From Pseudomonadota bacterium (GTDB lineage Bacteria > Pseudomonadota > Gammaproteobacteria > Acidiferrobacterales > Acidiferrobacteraceae), in assembly GCA_021816425.1 (NCBI GenBank), contig JAKAXT010000010.1, positions 1 to 35,235 of the forward strand: DNA of 35,235 nt, written 5' to 3'. The first letter of the stretch is position 1, and the number at the start of each line of letters is the position of its first letter. Below, one piece after another: positions 8,122 to 16,141 of this stretch. A program made the position numbers and the translations under genes. Below the pieces are notes generated by a model. That model was not told the DNA's origin. It ran no database searches and saw only the letters and a program-made list of their open reading frames with translations.

Positions 8122-8133
8122 ATCGCGCGGTCC

Positions 8134-8165
8134 CCGCGGTCGGCATCGGACGATGTCGGCCGCGG
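8134..8165. terminator. Long hairpin between convergent genes, probable bidirectional terminator
   Basis: CCGCGGTCGGCATCG-GA-CGATGTCGGCCGCGG can pair over the full 15-nt arms, counting two G-U wobbles. It lies 12 bp after the barrel-protein stop and 5 bp before the convergent dehydrogenase stop at 8171. No U-tract follows on either strand. Its position supports termination or 3'-end protection for both transcripts. Confidence 0.5.
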
Positions 8166-8170
8166 AGGCC

Positions 8171-9538
8171 TCACGGGGCGATCCATAAGGTTTTTATGTT
8201 CATGAATTCGCGCACGCCGTAGAGGGCGAGTTCGCGCCCGTAACCCGAGGCCTTTACGCCCCCGAAGGGGACCCTCGGGTCGCTCTTCACCATCGCGTTC
8301 ACGAAGCTCGACCCCGAGTCCAGGCGCCGCGCGAGCGTCGCCGCCCGGGCCGCGTCTTGCGTCCAGAGGCTCGCCCCCAGGCCGTAGCGGTTGTCGTTCG
8401 CCTGCGCGATCGCGTGGTCCGCATCGCGCGCGCGCAAGACGATGGCCACCGGCCCGAAGAGTTCCTCGCCATAAGCCCGCATCCCCGGACGCACCTGATC
8501 CAGGATGGACGGGGGGTAGTAGCTGCCGGGGCCGGCCGGGATCCGGCAGCCCAGCCGCGCCACGGCCCCCTGGCTCAGCGCGTCGGTCACCTGCTCGTGG
8601 AGGGCGGCGCGCAGATCGCGGCGGGCGAGCGGCCCCATGACTACGGTCTCGTCGCGCGGGTCGCCCACCTTCAGGGCGCGGACGCGCGCCTCGAATCGCT
8701 CCAGGAAGGGTTCGGCGATCGCGTCGACGAGGATGAGGCGCTTGGCCGCGATGCAGCTTTGTCCGGCATTCTGGTAACGGGATCGGACCGCCGCTTCCGC
8801 GGCGCGGTCGAGGTCGGCGTCTTCGAGCACCACAAAGGCGTCCGACCCGCCGAGCTCGAGCACGGTCTTCTTCAGCGCGCGCCCGGCCGCTGCCGCCACG
8901 GCGCGTCCGGCCGCCTCGCTGCCTGTGAGGGTCACGGCGTGGACGCGCGGATCTTCTATCAGGGCCGCGGCCGCCTGGGCGCGGATCAGCAGGGTTTGGA
9001 AAAGCCCCTCGGGGGCCCCCGCCCTGTCGAAGACCTCGGCGATCGCCAGGGCGCACTGCGGGACGTTGGCGGCATGCTTCAGGAGGGCCGCGTTACCGGC
9101 CGTGAGCGCGGCGGTCGCGAAGCGGAACACCTGCCAGAACGGGAAGTTCCACGGCATGATGGCGAGTACGACGCCCAGCGGCAGGAAGGCGACGGAGACG
9201 GTCGCCTCCGGGACGTCCACCTTCTCGTCTTCCAGCATGCGTTCGCCGTTTTCGGCGTAGTAGTCGCACGCCAACGCGCATTTCTCGACCTCGGCGCGGG
9301 CCTCCGCGAGGGGTTTACCGACCTCGATGGTGATCATGTTCGCGTAACGCCCCAAATCGGCGCGCAACACGGCGGCCGCCGCCCGCAAAAGGGCGCCGCG
9401 CTCCCGCGGACTGCGTCGGCGCCACTCGGGCGCCGCGCGCGTGGCGCGCCCGAGCGCCATCTCCAGTTCCTCGGGGCTCGTTTCCGGAAAGCTCGCGACC
9501 CTTTCGTCGGTCGCCGGGTTTATGCTGTCGAATGGCAT
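8171..9538 (-). CDS. NAD(P)-dependent aldehyde dehydrogenase, succinate-semialdehyde type (YneI/Sad-like)
   Basis: A 455-aa cytoplasmic aldehyde dehydrogenase, complete for the family. Visible motifs are PWNFPFW with catalytic Asn131, the Lys of the cofactor-binding strand ALLKHAANVPQ, VTLTGSEAAGR, the general base Glu228 in LELGGSD, and the nucleophile Cys262 in NAGQSCIAAKR. The KHAANVPQCA stretch and short N-terminus are closest to the YneI/Sad group, which oxidises succinate semialdehyde to succinate, so that substrate is likely but not proven. The ATG at 9538 has an AGGA Shine-Dalgarno 8 nt upstream. It is divergent from slt, and the two promoters appear to share bases around 9570-9577. 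A GC-rich hairpin closes it against the convergent barrel gene. Confidence 0.88.
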   Translation of the reverse strand: MPFDSINPATDERVASFPETSPEELEMALGRATRAAPEWRRRSPRERGALLRAAAAVLRADLGRYANMITIEVGKPLAEARAEVEKCALACDYYAENGERMLEDEKVDVPEATVSVAFLPLGVVLAIMPWNFPFWQVFRFATAALTAGNAALLKHAANVPQCALAIAEVFDRAGAPEGLFQTLLIRAQAAAALIEDPRVHAVTLTGSEAAGRAVAAAAGRALKKTVLELGGSDAFVVLEDADLDRAAEAAVRSRYQNAGQSCIAAKRLILVDAIAEPFLERFEARVRALKVGDPRDETVVMGPLARRDLRAALHEQVTDALSQGAVARLGCRIPAGPGSYYPPSILDQVRPGMRAYGEELFGPVAIVLRARDADHAIAQANDNRYGLGASLWTQDAARAATLARRLDSGSSFVNAMVKSDPRVPFGGVKASGYGRELALYGVREFMNIKTLWIAP

Positions 9539-9549
9539 GGCGCGGTCCT

Positions 9550-9577
9550 TTGCACGGTTCGTGACCTCAAGTATAGT
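9550..9577 (+). promoter_or_regulatory. Sigma70-type promoter for slt, overlapped by a divergent -10
   Basis: TTGCAC (9550-9555) and TATAGT (9572-9577) are separated by 16 bp and precede the GTG of slt by 28 bp. On the opposite strand, TATACT (9575-9570) can serve as a -10 for the dehydrogenase gene, so the two -10 boxes overlap in AGTATAGT. The reverse promoter has no clear -35. Confidence 0.5.
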
Positions 9578-9605
9578 AATTTCATCTCGTCACCAAGTCA
9601 GGCCC

Positions 9606-11546
9606 GTGCGCGTCGCTCGAACCTTCGTTCTCGCCCTGGCGTTTTCCGGCATGGCTCACGCCAGCATCTCCCCCGGACTCGACCGGGCCCGCTACCAGCA
9701 GGCGCTCACCGCGCTGAACGAGGAGCGCTATGACCGCTTCCGGCAGCTCTACCAGGAGATGGATGGTTATATCGCCCGCCCCTATCTCCGTTACCATTAC
9801 CTCATGGACCGCATGCGCCATGACCGGCCGCAAGCGGTCGCCGCCTTCCTCGCGCGGCACGGCGGTCTCCCGGTCGCCGGGAAGCTGAGGCGCGCATGGC
9901 TCGAGTTCCTGGCCCGCCATCACGAGGACAAACGCTTCCTCGCCTTCTATGTACCGGCCTTCGACTCCGATGTCGCCCTGCATTGCGACGATCTGGCGGC
10001 GCGTGCGCGCAGCGGACAGGATGTCGCGGCCTCGGTGCGGGCGGTGTGGCTCACCGGGATGTCGCTGCCGCGCAGCTGCCAGGGCGTGACCGCGCGCTGG
10101 CTGCGCGCCGGCGGCGCCACCGAGGCCAACCTGTGGGCGCGCGCCAAGCTCGCCATGCACGCCGGCAACACGAAACTCCTGGAGCGCCTGCGACCGGCGC
10201 TGTCCCCGGTCCACGCGCTCTGGGTCCACCGGTGGCTCGCGCTCTCCGCGCACCCCGTCCAAACCCTGACGCACCTCGAGTATCCGTTGACCCGCAAGCG
10301 CGCCCGCCACATCGTGCGTCAGGCGGTGGTGTCACTCGGCTATCGCAGTCCCACGCTCGCCATGACCCTCTGGCAGCAGCTGCGGGCCAAGCAGCCGGTG
10401 TTGGGCGAGGACAACAACTACGTCCTGCGCGGGCTCGGCCTGATCGGCGCCGCCGATCACCTCCCCGTGGCCTTGTCCTGGCTCTCGGCGGCGGTGCCGG
10501 GCGGCAAGCACGGCGGGCAGCTCGCGCGCTGGCGGGTGCGTGCCGCGCTGCGCGAGCGGGCGTGGAACGACGTCCTGATGTTCATAGACGCCATGCCGGG
10601 GACCTCGCAAAAGGCGCATGAGTGGCAGTACTGGCGGGCTCGGGCGCTCGCGGCCACGGGTCACGCACGCAGGGCGCACGCGCTTTTCGTGAAGCTGGCC
10701 GGGCATTTCGGCTATTACGGATTCCTGGCGGCCGGCAGGCTCGGCCTGCCTTATCATATCCCCAACGTCCCCCTGACCGCCCCCGGTCCCGTGATCCGGT
10801 CCGTCGAGCGCCTCCCGGGCATCCGCTTGGCCCATGAGCTCTTCCGGCTGCATCAGCATCGCGAGGCGCGCGCCCTCTGGTTCCAGGCCCTGCGCGGGCG
10901 ACCCGAGGACCAGATCGAGGCGGCGGGTCTGCTCGCCTCGCGCTGGGGGTGGGGCGATTGCGCGATCCTCACGGTGGCCGGCACCGAGGCCACGCATGCG
11001 CTGTCGATCCGCTTTCCGCTACTTTACCGGTCCCTCATAGAGGCCGACGCCGGACGCAACAAGATCGACCCGGCCTGGGTATACGGCATCATCCGCCAGG
11101 AGAGCGCGTTCATTTTCGATGCGCGATCCGACGTGGGGGCGCTCGGCCTCATGCAGCTCATGCCACAAACCGGATTCATCACCGCCCGCGAGATCCATCT
11201 GCCGATCACGGGCGATCGCGACTTGATCGACGTGGCCAATAACGTGGACGTGGGGACGCGTTACCTGGCGGACGTCCTCCTGCGGGCGCGCGGCGAGGAA
11301 CCGGTGGCGACGGCGGCCTATAACGCGGGACCCACGGCGGCCATCTCGTGGCTGCCGGTCAGGCGCGCCCTCCCGGCGGACATCTGGATCGAGACCATCC
11401 CTTACCGCCAGACGCGTGGCTATGTGAAGAACGTGCTCACGTTCACCGCAATCTACGACTACCTTCTGAAGGGTCGCCAGGACGCCCTGAAGACCCGGAT
11501 GGAGCCCATCCCTCCGGCGGTGGAGGTGGCCGTGAATGGGGGTTAG
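9606..11546 (+). CDS. slt: Soluble lytic murein transglycosylase (Slt70 type)
   Basis: A 646-aa periplasmic enzyme that cleaves peptidoglycan between MurNAc and GlcNAc, forming 1,6-anhydro ends. GTG 9606 begins a signal peptide (VRVARTFVLALAFSGMAHA|SIS); the 55 extra residues in the ORF track overlap the divergent promoter. The long alpha-helical superhelix region (ring-shaped U/L domains) covers about residues 20-470. The C-terminal SLT domain contains VYGIIRQESAFIFDARSDVGALGLMQLMPQTG with the catalytic Glu at about residue 499, then VDVGTRYLADVL and ATAAYNAGPTA, which are the standard lysozyme-fold motifs. Length agrees with Slt70. The stop overlaps the start of the next gene by 11 bp, indicating translational coupling. 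Confidence 0.93.
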   Translation: MRVARTFVLALAFSGMAHASISPGLDRARYQQALTALNEERYDRFRQLYQEMDGYIARPYLRYHYLMDRMRHDRPQAVAAFLARHGGLPVAGKLRRAWLEFLARHHEDKRFLAFYVPAFDSDVALHCDDLAARARSGQDVAASVRAVWLTGMSLPRSCQGVTARWLRAGGATEANLWARAKLAMHAGNTKLLERLRPALSPVHALWVHRWLALSAHPVQTLTHLEYPLTRKRARHIVRQAVVSLGYRSPTLAMTLWQQLRAKQPVLGEDNNYVLRGLGLIGAADHLPVALSWLSAAVPGGKHGGQLARWRVRAALRERAWNDVLMFIDAMPGTSQKAHEWQYWRARALAATGHARRAHALFVKLAGHFGYYGFLAAGRLGLPYHIPNVPLTAPGPVIRSVERLPGIRLAHELFRLHQHREARALWFQALRGRPEDQIEAAGLLASRWGWGDCAILTVAGTEATHALSIRFPLLYRSLIEADAGRNKIDPAWVYGIIRQESAFIFDARSDVGALGLMQLMPQTGFITAREIHLPITGDRDLIDVANNVDVGTRYLADVLLRARGEEPVATAAYNAGPTAAISWLPVRRALPADIWIETIPYRQTRGYVKNVLTFTAIYDYLLKGRQDALKTRMEPIPPAVEVAVNGG

Positions 11547-12441
11547 ACCGGACGCACGCGTGCTCGTCCTCGGCGGCTGCGGTTTCGTCGGTCGGGCGCT
11601 CGTCCGGGATCTCCACGGCCGCGGCTACAGGCTGCGGCTCGTCACCCGCAGGCCGGACCGCCACCGCGACCTCCTCGTCCTGCCCCGCCTGGAGTTGTGG
11701 GAGGGGAATGTCCATGACGAGGGCTTCCTGCGCGAGGCGGTGGTGGAGGTCCAGGCCGTCGTCAATCTGGTCGGGATCCTGAAGGAACGCGCGCCCGGGG
11801 ACTTCGTGCGGGTGCACGAGGAGCTGCCGGCGCGCATGGCGCGCGCGGGACGCGGACGGCGTCTGCTGCAGGTGAGCGCCGCCGGCGCCCACGCCGCCGC
11901 CGACAGCGCCTATCTGCGCAGCAAGGCGCGGGGGGAGGCGCGCCTGCGGGAACTCGCGCCCGATGCCACGATCGTGCGGCCAAGCGTCATCTATGGCCCC
12001 GGCGACCATTTCGTCGACCGCTTCCGCAAGCTCCTGCCCTGGGCGCCCTGGGGCCTGCCCGTACCGCTCGCCGAGAGCCCCATCGCGCCCGTGCATGTGG
12101 ACGATGTCGCCTCCGGCATCGCCGCGGCGCTCGCGCAAACGGCGGCCGCCGGTCAGAGCTATGGGTTCTGCGGGCCCGAGGTCCTCTCTCTCGGGGATGC
12201 CGTGGCCGCCATCGCCGCGCTCTGCGGCCGTACCGCCCCGCGGCGGCTGTCGCCGCGTACGAGCCTCCTTCTGGCGCGTCTCCTCGATCATTGGCCGGGC
12301 GCGCCGTTTTCGGTGGATCAGTGGCGCACGCTGAAGGCGGGGTCGGTCTGTGCCGATACCGCCCCGGGCCTGCGCGACCTGGGCATCCACCCCCGGCCCC
12401 TTCGCGAGGCCTTGGAGGCGCTCATTCCGAGCCATGCCTGA
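11536..12441 (+). CDS. Atypical SDR / NDUFA9-like NAD(P)-binding protein
   Basis: A 301-aa extended or atypical short-chain dehydrogenase. The N-terminal Rossmann glycine motif is VLVLGGCGFVGRALVRDL (about residues 9-26). It is followed by LRLVTRRPDR, an NADP-type basic stretch, and by VVNLVGILKE, typical of the complex I NDUFA9 subfamily. The middle part YLRSKARGEARLREL supplies the position of the active-site Lys, while the classical YxxxK tyrosine is not obvious beyond YLRSK. VRPSVIYGPGDHFVDRF is the substrate-side motif of this group. The enzyme is cytoplasmic; its substrate is unknown, and bacterial homologues are often annotated as ubiquinone-dependent or NAD-dependent epimerases. The ATG lies inside the end of slt, so it is co-transcribed with it. 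Confidence 0.82.
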   Translation: MGVRPDARVLVLGGCGFVGRALVRDLHGRGYRLRLVTRRPDRHRDLLVLPRLELWEGNVHDEGFLREAVVEVQAVVNLVGILKERAPGDFVRVHEELPARMARAGRGRRLLQVSAAGAHAAADSAYLRSKARGEARLRELAPDATIVRPSVIYGPGDHFVDRFRKLLPWAPWGLPVPLAESPIAPVHVDDVASGIAAALAQTAAAGQSYGFCGPEVLSLGDAVAAIAALCGRTAPRRLSPRTSLLLARLLDHWPGAPFSVDQWRTLKAGSVCADTAPGLRDLGIHPRPLREALEALIPSHA

Positions 12442-12557
12442 CGTGCGGTCGAGCCCATTGGACGGAAGGACGAACGGGACATGTCGGACCATCCTGCCGT
12501 CTGCTAACGTCTAAGGCACAAAAGGATGCTGCGGGCCTACGAGAGGGCGCTCAAGTC

Positions 12558-12899
12558 ATGAATCTTTACATCGGGAATTTGTCGCGGACGGTCACCGAGG
12601 CCGACCTCGAGGTCATCTTCGAGGGCCTCGGGCACATCGTGTTCGTGCATCTCGTGCCGGGCGCGGACCATCATGACGCGCGCGGATATGCCTTCGTGGC
12701 CGTCGCCGACGAGCGCCAGGCCGAGCTCGCCGTGAATGCCATGAACGGTAAATATCTCAAGGGGTTACGTCTGATCGTGCGGCCGGTGCTCGACCGGGCC
12801 CGTCAGGCGCGGGCCTTGCGTGCCCATAACATGCTCGCGGGGTCTTTGGAGGGCGCGGCGCGCCTTCGTCTGTTGAAGGGCGGGCAGGCGCTCGACTAG
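12558..12899 (+). CDS. RNA-recognition-motif (RRM) RNA-binding protein
   Basis: A 113-aa single-RRM protein. RNP2 is LYIGNL (residues 3-8) and RNP1 is RGYAFVAV (about 42-49), in the right order with the helix AELAVNAMNGKYLKGLRLIVRPV behind. It is therefore expected to bind single-stranded RNA in the cytoplasm, as in small bacterial and cyanobacterial Rbp proteins. A basic tail (RARQARALRAHNM...) follows. ATG 12558 is chosen because RNP2 begins at residue 3; the track's start at 12291 lies inside the preceding gene. The upstream AG-rich sequence (GAGAGGG) is farther than ideal. The last 135 bp overlap the 3' end of the convergent lipoprotein gene. No role in cold shock or other stress can be read from the sequence. 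Confidence 0.87.
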   Translation: MNLYIGNLSRTVTEADLEVIFEGLGHIVFVHLVPGADHHDARGYAFVAVADERQAELAVNAMNGKYLKGLRLIVRPVLDRARQARALRAHNMLAGSLEGAARLRLLKGGQALD

Positions 12900-13970
12900 G
12901 CCGCGCCGGCTTCGCAGTTCCCGGTCCCGCAGGGGCGCCGGGAGGCGCGCATACCAGCGCACGGCCCGGAAGAAGGCCGGGAGGTCGCCGTCTTCCAGGA
13001 CCAGCAAGCGCCGGAACGCAGGTACGAGGCTCTCATAGCTCATATACGCCCCGAGCAGGGCATTATTGAGAGGCCCTCGAAAGAACCCCCCATAGCCGTG
13101 ATCGCCGTGCCAGTCTCGCGCCAGTCCGAGGAAGCCGCGCCGCAGGGCCTCGAAGGCGGCTCGTTTGGCCCGGGCGCGCTCGCGTGCGTTCAGGGCCGGA
13201 TCCGCATAGAGGCGGGCAAGCCGGGTCCGGCAGGCCCTCATGAGCGCCACCACCTCCTCATGGCGGGCGCGGCGCCTCCGGTAGGCCGCGCGCTCGCCCG
13301 CGGTCCCTTCGTGTCTCAGGAAGCGTCTCACCCCCACGGCCGCCAGGGTGTCGGCGAACGATTCGTCGAAGGTGGTCGCGTTCCGCACATAGATGAGGTC
13401 GTGACCCAATTCATGGAAGATGATGTGCGCGATCGTCGTTCGCCCGTAACCGATGAACGTGCTCAGGACCGGGTCGCGCAGGTAGCCGAGCGTGGCGAAG
13501 GCGGGCACGCCCCCCACGAACACATCGTAGCCCCTGCGCTTGAGGCCGCGCGCGTAGTGTAAGGCCGCCTGGCGCGAGAAATAGCCGCGGTAGGCGACGC
13601 AGCCCGCGAAAGGGAAGCACCAGCGTTTCAGCGCCAGACGGAAGGGGCGGGCGGCAAAGACGTTCCACACGGCATAGGGGCGATGAAGGTCGGCGTACTC
13701 CCGGTAGTCGCCGTGAAGGGGGAGTCCGAGCCGGTCGCGCGCGAAGCGCCGCACCGTAAGGACGTAGCGCAACCGTTCCTTGAGCGCGGCCGGGGTGGTG
13801 GGATCGGCCAGGACGCGCGCGATGGGGCGTTCGGCGCGCATGATGCCGATTTCACCGCCTATGGCCTGGGTATAGTAGGGAAGCGCGCAGCCCGACAGGG
13901 CGCAGGCGCCGAGCAGGACGGACGCGAAGCCGATACAATGCCAGGCCAGGCCGATTCGCTTGCGAGGCAC
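12765..13970 (-). CDS. Lipoprotein zinc aminopeptidase (PF10023-like)
   Basis: A 401-aa predicted lipoprotein metallopeptidase. GTG 13970 gives an N-terminus KRIGLAWHCIGFASVLLGACALSGC with a lipobox (LSGC, Cys28; LGAC with Cys23 is an alternative). Without this start, the track's 833-aa frame would run backwards through cca. The zinc motif HELGH (186-190) with DESFAD (202-207) downstream is the hallmark of this putative aminopeptidase family, as are GYFSRQAALHYARGLKRRGYDVFVGGVPAFATLGYLRDPVLSTF. It should sit on the periplasmic face of a membrane. Its start codon abuts the start of divergent cca at 13971. The last 44 codons overlap the RRM gene on the other strand, so the C-terminal tail beyond about residue 357 may be poorly conserved. 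Substrate is unknown. Confidence 0.85.
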   Translation of the reverse strand: MPRKRIGLAWHCIGFASVLLGACALSGCALPYYTQAIGGEIGIMRAERPIARVLADPTTPAALKERLRYVLTVRRFARDRLGLPLHGDYREYADLHRPYAVWNVFAARPFRLALKRWCFPFAGCVAYRGYFSRQAALHYARGLKRRGYDVFVGGVPAFATLGYLRDPVLSTFIGYGRTTIAHIIFHELGHDLIYVRNATTFDESFADTLAAVGVRRFLRHEGTAGERAAYRRRRARHEEVVALMRACRTRLARLYADPALNARERARAKRAAFEALRRGFLGLARDWHGDHGYGGFFRGPLNNALLGAYMSYESLVPAFRRLLVLEDGDLPAFFRAVRWYARLPAPLRDRELRSRRGLVERLPALQQTKARRALQRPREHVMGTQGPRLTGPVEHRPHDQT

Positions 13971-15185
13971 ATGGACACCTATCTGGTAGGCGGCGCGGTC
14001 CGCGACGAACTCCTCGGAAGACCGGTCATCGACCGGGATTATGTCGTGGTCGGCAGCACCCCGCAAGAGATGGAGGCCTTGGGGTTCCGGCGCGTGGGCG
14101 CGGACTTCCCGGTATTTCTGCACCCCGAGACCCGCTGCGAATACGCGCTCGCGCGCACCGAACGCAAGACCGCCCCCGGCTACCGCGGCTTCGTGGTCCA
14201 CGCCGATCCCGATGTGACCCTGGATGCGGATCTGAGGCGGCGCGATCTCACTATCAACGCCATGGCCCGCGCCTCGGACGGCACCCTCGTCGACCCCTAC
14301 GGGGGGCTTGCCGATCTGCGCGCCGGGATCCTGCGCCATGTGAGCCCGGCGTTCGCCGAGGACCCGGTGCGGATCCTGCGCGTCGCGCGCTTCGCCGCCC
14401 GCTTCGGGTTCACGGTGGCGCCCGAGACCCTGGCGCTCATGCGCTCCATGGTGGCAGCCGGCGAGGTCGCGGCACTGGTGCCGGAGCGCGTGTTCACCGA
14501 GCTCGACCGGGCGCTCGCCGAGCCCCACCCGTGGCTTTTCCTGGAGGTCTTGCGCGCCTCCGGGGCCCTGGCGGCGCAGTTCCCGGAGATCGATCGGCTG
14601 TTCGGCGTCCCCCAGCCGCTCGAATACCATCCGGAAGGGGATACCGGCGCGCATGTCCTGCTTGCGCTGCGCCAGGCGGCGGCGCTCGGACTGTCGGCCC
14701 GCGCGCGGTTCGCGGTGCTCCTGCATGACCTCGGGAAGGGCCTCACGCCGCGGGACGAATGGCCCTCCCATAGGGGCCACGAGGCGCGCGGGGCGGCGCT
14801 CGTGGACGTCGTTTGCGCGCGCCTGAAGGCCCCCGTCGAATACCGGGCCCTCGCGCGCGCGGTGGCGGCTCACCATCTCCAGGTCCATGCCGCCCTGCGT
14901 CTCAGGCCCGCCACCATTCTGCGTCTCATCGAGGCGGTCGATGGTTTCCGAAAACCCGGGCGCTTCCTGGAATTTCTCGGGGCCTGCGAGGCCGACGCCC
15001 GCGGGCGCGCCGGTCTCGAGGGCGTGGACTACCCGCAGGCGCGTTGGCTGCGCGCGGTACGGGATGCCACGGCGGGCGTATCCGGGCGGGAGTGGGCGGC
15101 GCAGGGCTACGTCGGAGACCAGATCCAGAAGCGCGTCCGCGCCGAGCGCGCACGGCTCATAACGAAGATGAAGGCGGCCCGCTGA
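13971..15185 (+). CDS. cca: CCA tRNA nucleotidyltransferase with HD phosphohydrolase domain
   Basis: A 404-aa class II CCA-adding enzyme that builds or repairs the tRNA 3'-CCA end in the cytoplasm. The nucleotidyltransferase domain has YLVGGAVRDELLGRPVIDRDYVVVG, with the metal-binding DRD, then FLHPETRCEYALARTERKT and the RRRDLTINAMA helix. RHVSPAFAEDPVRILRVARFAARFGF is the nucleotide-recognition neck motif. Further on, LLHDLGKGLTP and HRGHEARG mark the HD domain of the multifunctional gammaproteobacterial form (phosphatase and phosphodiesterase). ATG 13971 matches the family N-terminus (M-x-x-YLVGGAVRD). The start directly abuts that of the divergent lipoprotein gene. A possible -10 (TACAAT, 13934-13939) lies inside that gene's 5' end, without a visible -35. 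Confidence 0.95.
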   Translation: MDTYLVGGAVRDELLGRPVIDRDYVVVGSTPQEMEALGFRRVGADFPVFLHPETRCEYALARTERKTAPGYRGFVVHADPDVTLDADLRRRDLTINAMARASDGTLVDPYGGLADLRAGILRHVSPAFAEDPVRILRVARFAARFGFTVAPETLALMRSMVAAGEVAALVPERVFTELDRALAEPHPWLFLEVLRASGALAAQFPEIDRLFGVPQPLEYHPEGDTGAHVLLALRQAAALGLSARARFAVLLHDLGKGLTPRDEWPSHRGHEARGAALVDVVCARLKAPVEYRALARAVAAHHLQVHAALRLRPATILRLIEAVDGFRKPGRFLEFLGACEADARGRAGLEGVDYPQARWLRAVRDATAGVSGREWAAQGYVGDQIQKRVRAERARLITKMKAAR

Positions 15186-15292
15186 CGGCCTCGGATCCCG
15201 AATCCCGGGGCCCCCGGGCGTGATCCCGCGCCCGCCCGTGGCATTTCGTGCCCCCGGATGTATCATGAGTCTCTTATAAATGAGGGATAGGC

Positions 15293-16141
15293 ATGCGCGG
15301 CTTGATAGAACGACTGCGAGGGGTGGAGCGCGACATCGTGCAGGCCCCGGATTCCGGGAACGGCCCCTACTATGAGCCTCAAGGCGGTGAGATCGCGGTG
15401 TTCGAGGCGGCGTGGCGGAGGCGCCTGCCTGTGATGTTGAAGGGGCCGACGGGCTGCGGCAAGACCCGTTTCCTGGAGTATATGGCCCACCGTCTCGGGC
15501 GGCCGCTCGTGTCTGTCGCGTGCCACGAGGATTTGACGAGCGCCGATCTCGTCGGCCGTTTCCTGCTCGAGGGCGAATCGACCGTCTGGCAGGACGGGCC
15601 GCTGACGCGCGCGGTGAAGGCCGGCGCCATCTGCTATCTGGACGAGATCGTCGAGGCCCGCACCGACTCCACGGTGGTCATCCACCCGCTGACCGACCAT
15701 AGGCGGCGCCTGCCGCTCGAGAAGCGCGGCGTCGAGATCGAGGCCCACGAGGACTTCCTGCTCGTCATTTCCTACAACCCGGGCTATCAGACGGTCTTGA
15801 AGGATTTGAAGCCGTCGACCAAGCAGCGCTTCGTGGCCATCGACTTCCAGTACCCGAGCGCCGAGATCGAGACGCGCATCGTGCAAAAGGAGGTGGGGGA
15901 TCTGGACGCCGACCTCGCCGCGCGGCTCGTCGCGATCGCGCACAAGGCGCGCGCCCTCAAGGATCACGGTCTGGATGAGGCGAGCTCGACGCGCTCGCTG
16001 GTCTATGCGGGCTCGCTCATAAGCGCGGGTCTGCCCCCGCTGGCGGCGGGCGAGGCGGCGCTCGTGAGCCCCCTGACGGACGACATCGAACTTGCCATGG
16101 CCTTGCGCGAGATCGTGAAGGCGCACCTCCAGGCCGCATGA
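15293..16141 (+). CDS. cbbQ: AAA+ ATPase of the CbbQ/NorQ family (Rubisco activase subunit)
   Basis: A 282-aa MoxR-class AAA+ ATPase. Walker A is GPTGCGKT (residues 51-58) and Walker B is [10 protein letters not shown]; the family strand [40 protein letters not shown] and the sensor region [26 protein letters not shown] are intact. CbbQ hexamers work with CbbO to free inhibited Rubisco active sites; the same family includes NorQ and GvpN. The partner gene overlaps by 4 bp (ATGA), which fits the CbbQ-CbbO pair. ATG 15293 has GAGGGATAG just upstream. No Rubisco gene lies within the window, so the assignment as cbbQ rather than norQ rests on the CbbO-like partner and is inference. Confidence 0.85.
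   Translation: MRGLIERLRGVERDIVQAPDSGNGPYYEPQGGEIAVFEAAWRRRLPVMLKGPTGCGKTRFLEYMAHRLGRPLVSVACHEDLTSADLVGRFLLEGESTVWQDGPLTRAVKAGAICYLDEIVEARTDSTVVIHPLTDHRRRLPLEKRGVEIEAHEDFLLVISYNPGYQTVLKDLKPSTKQRFVAIDFQYPSAEIETRIVQKEVGDLDADLAARLVAIAHKARALKDHGLDEASSTRSLVYAGSLISAGLPPLAAGEAALVSPLTDDIELAMALREIVKAHLQAA

Noticed and set aside
12765-15266. 833-aa minus ORF of the track as a single protein
   Set aside because: The upstream half is the antisense of cca. Only the part from GTG 13970 has a signal peptide and HELGH motif.
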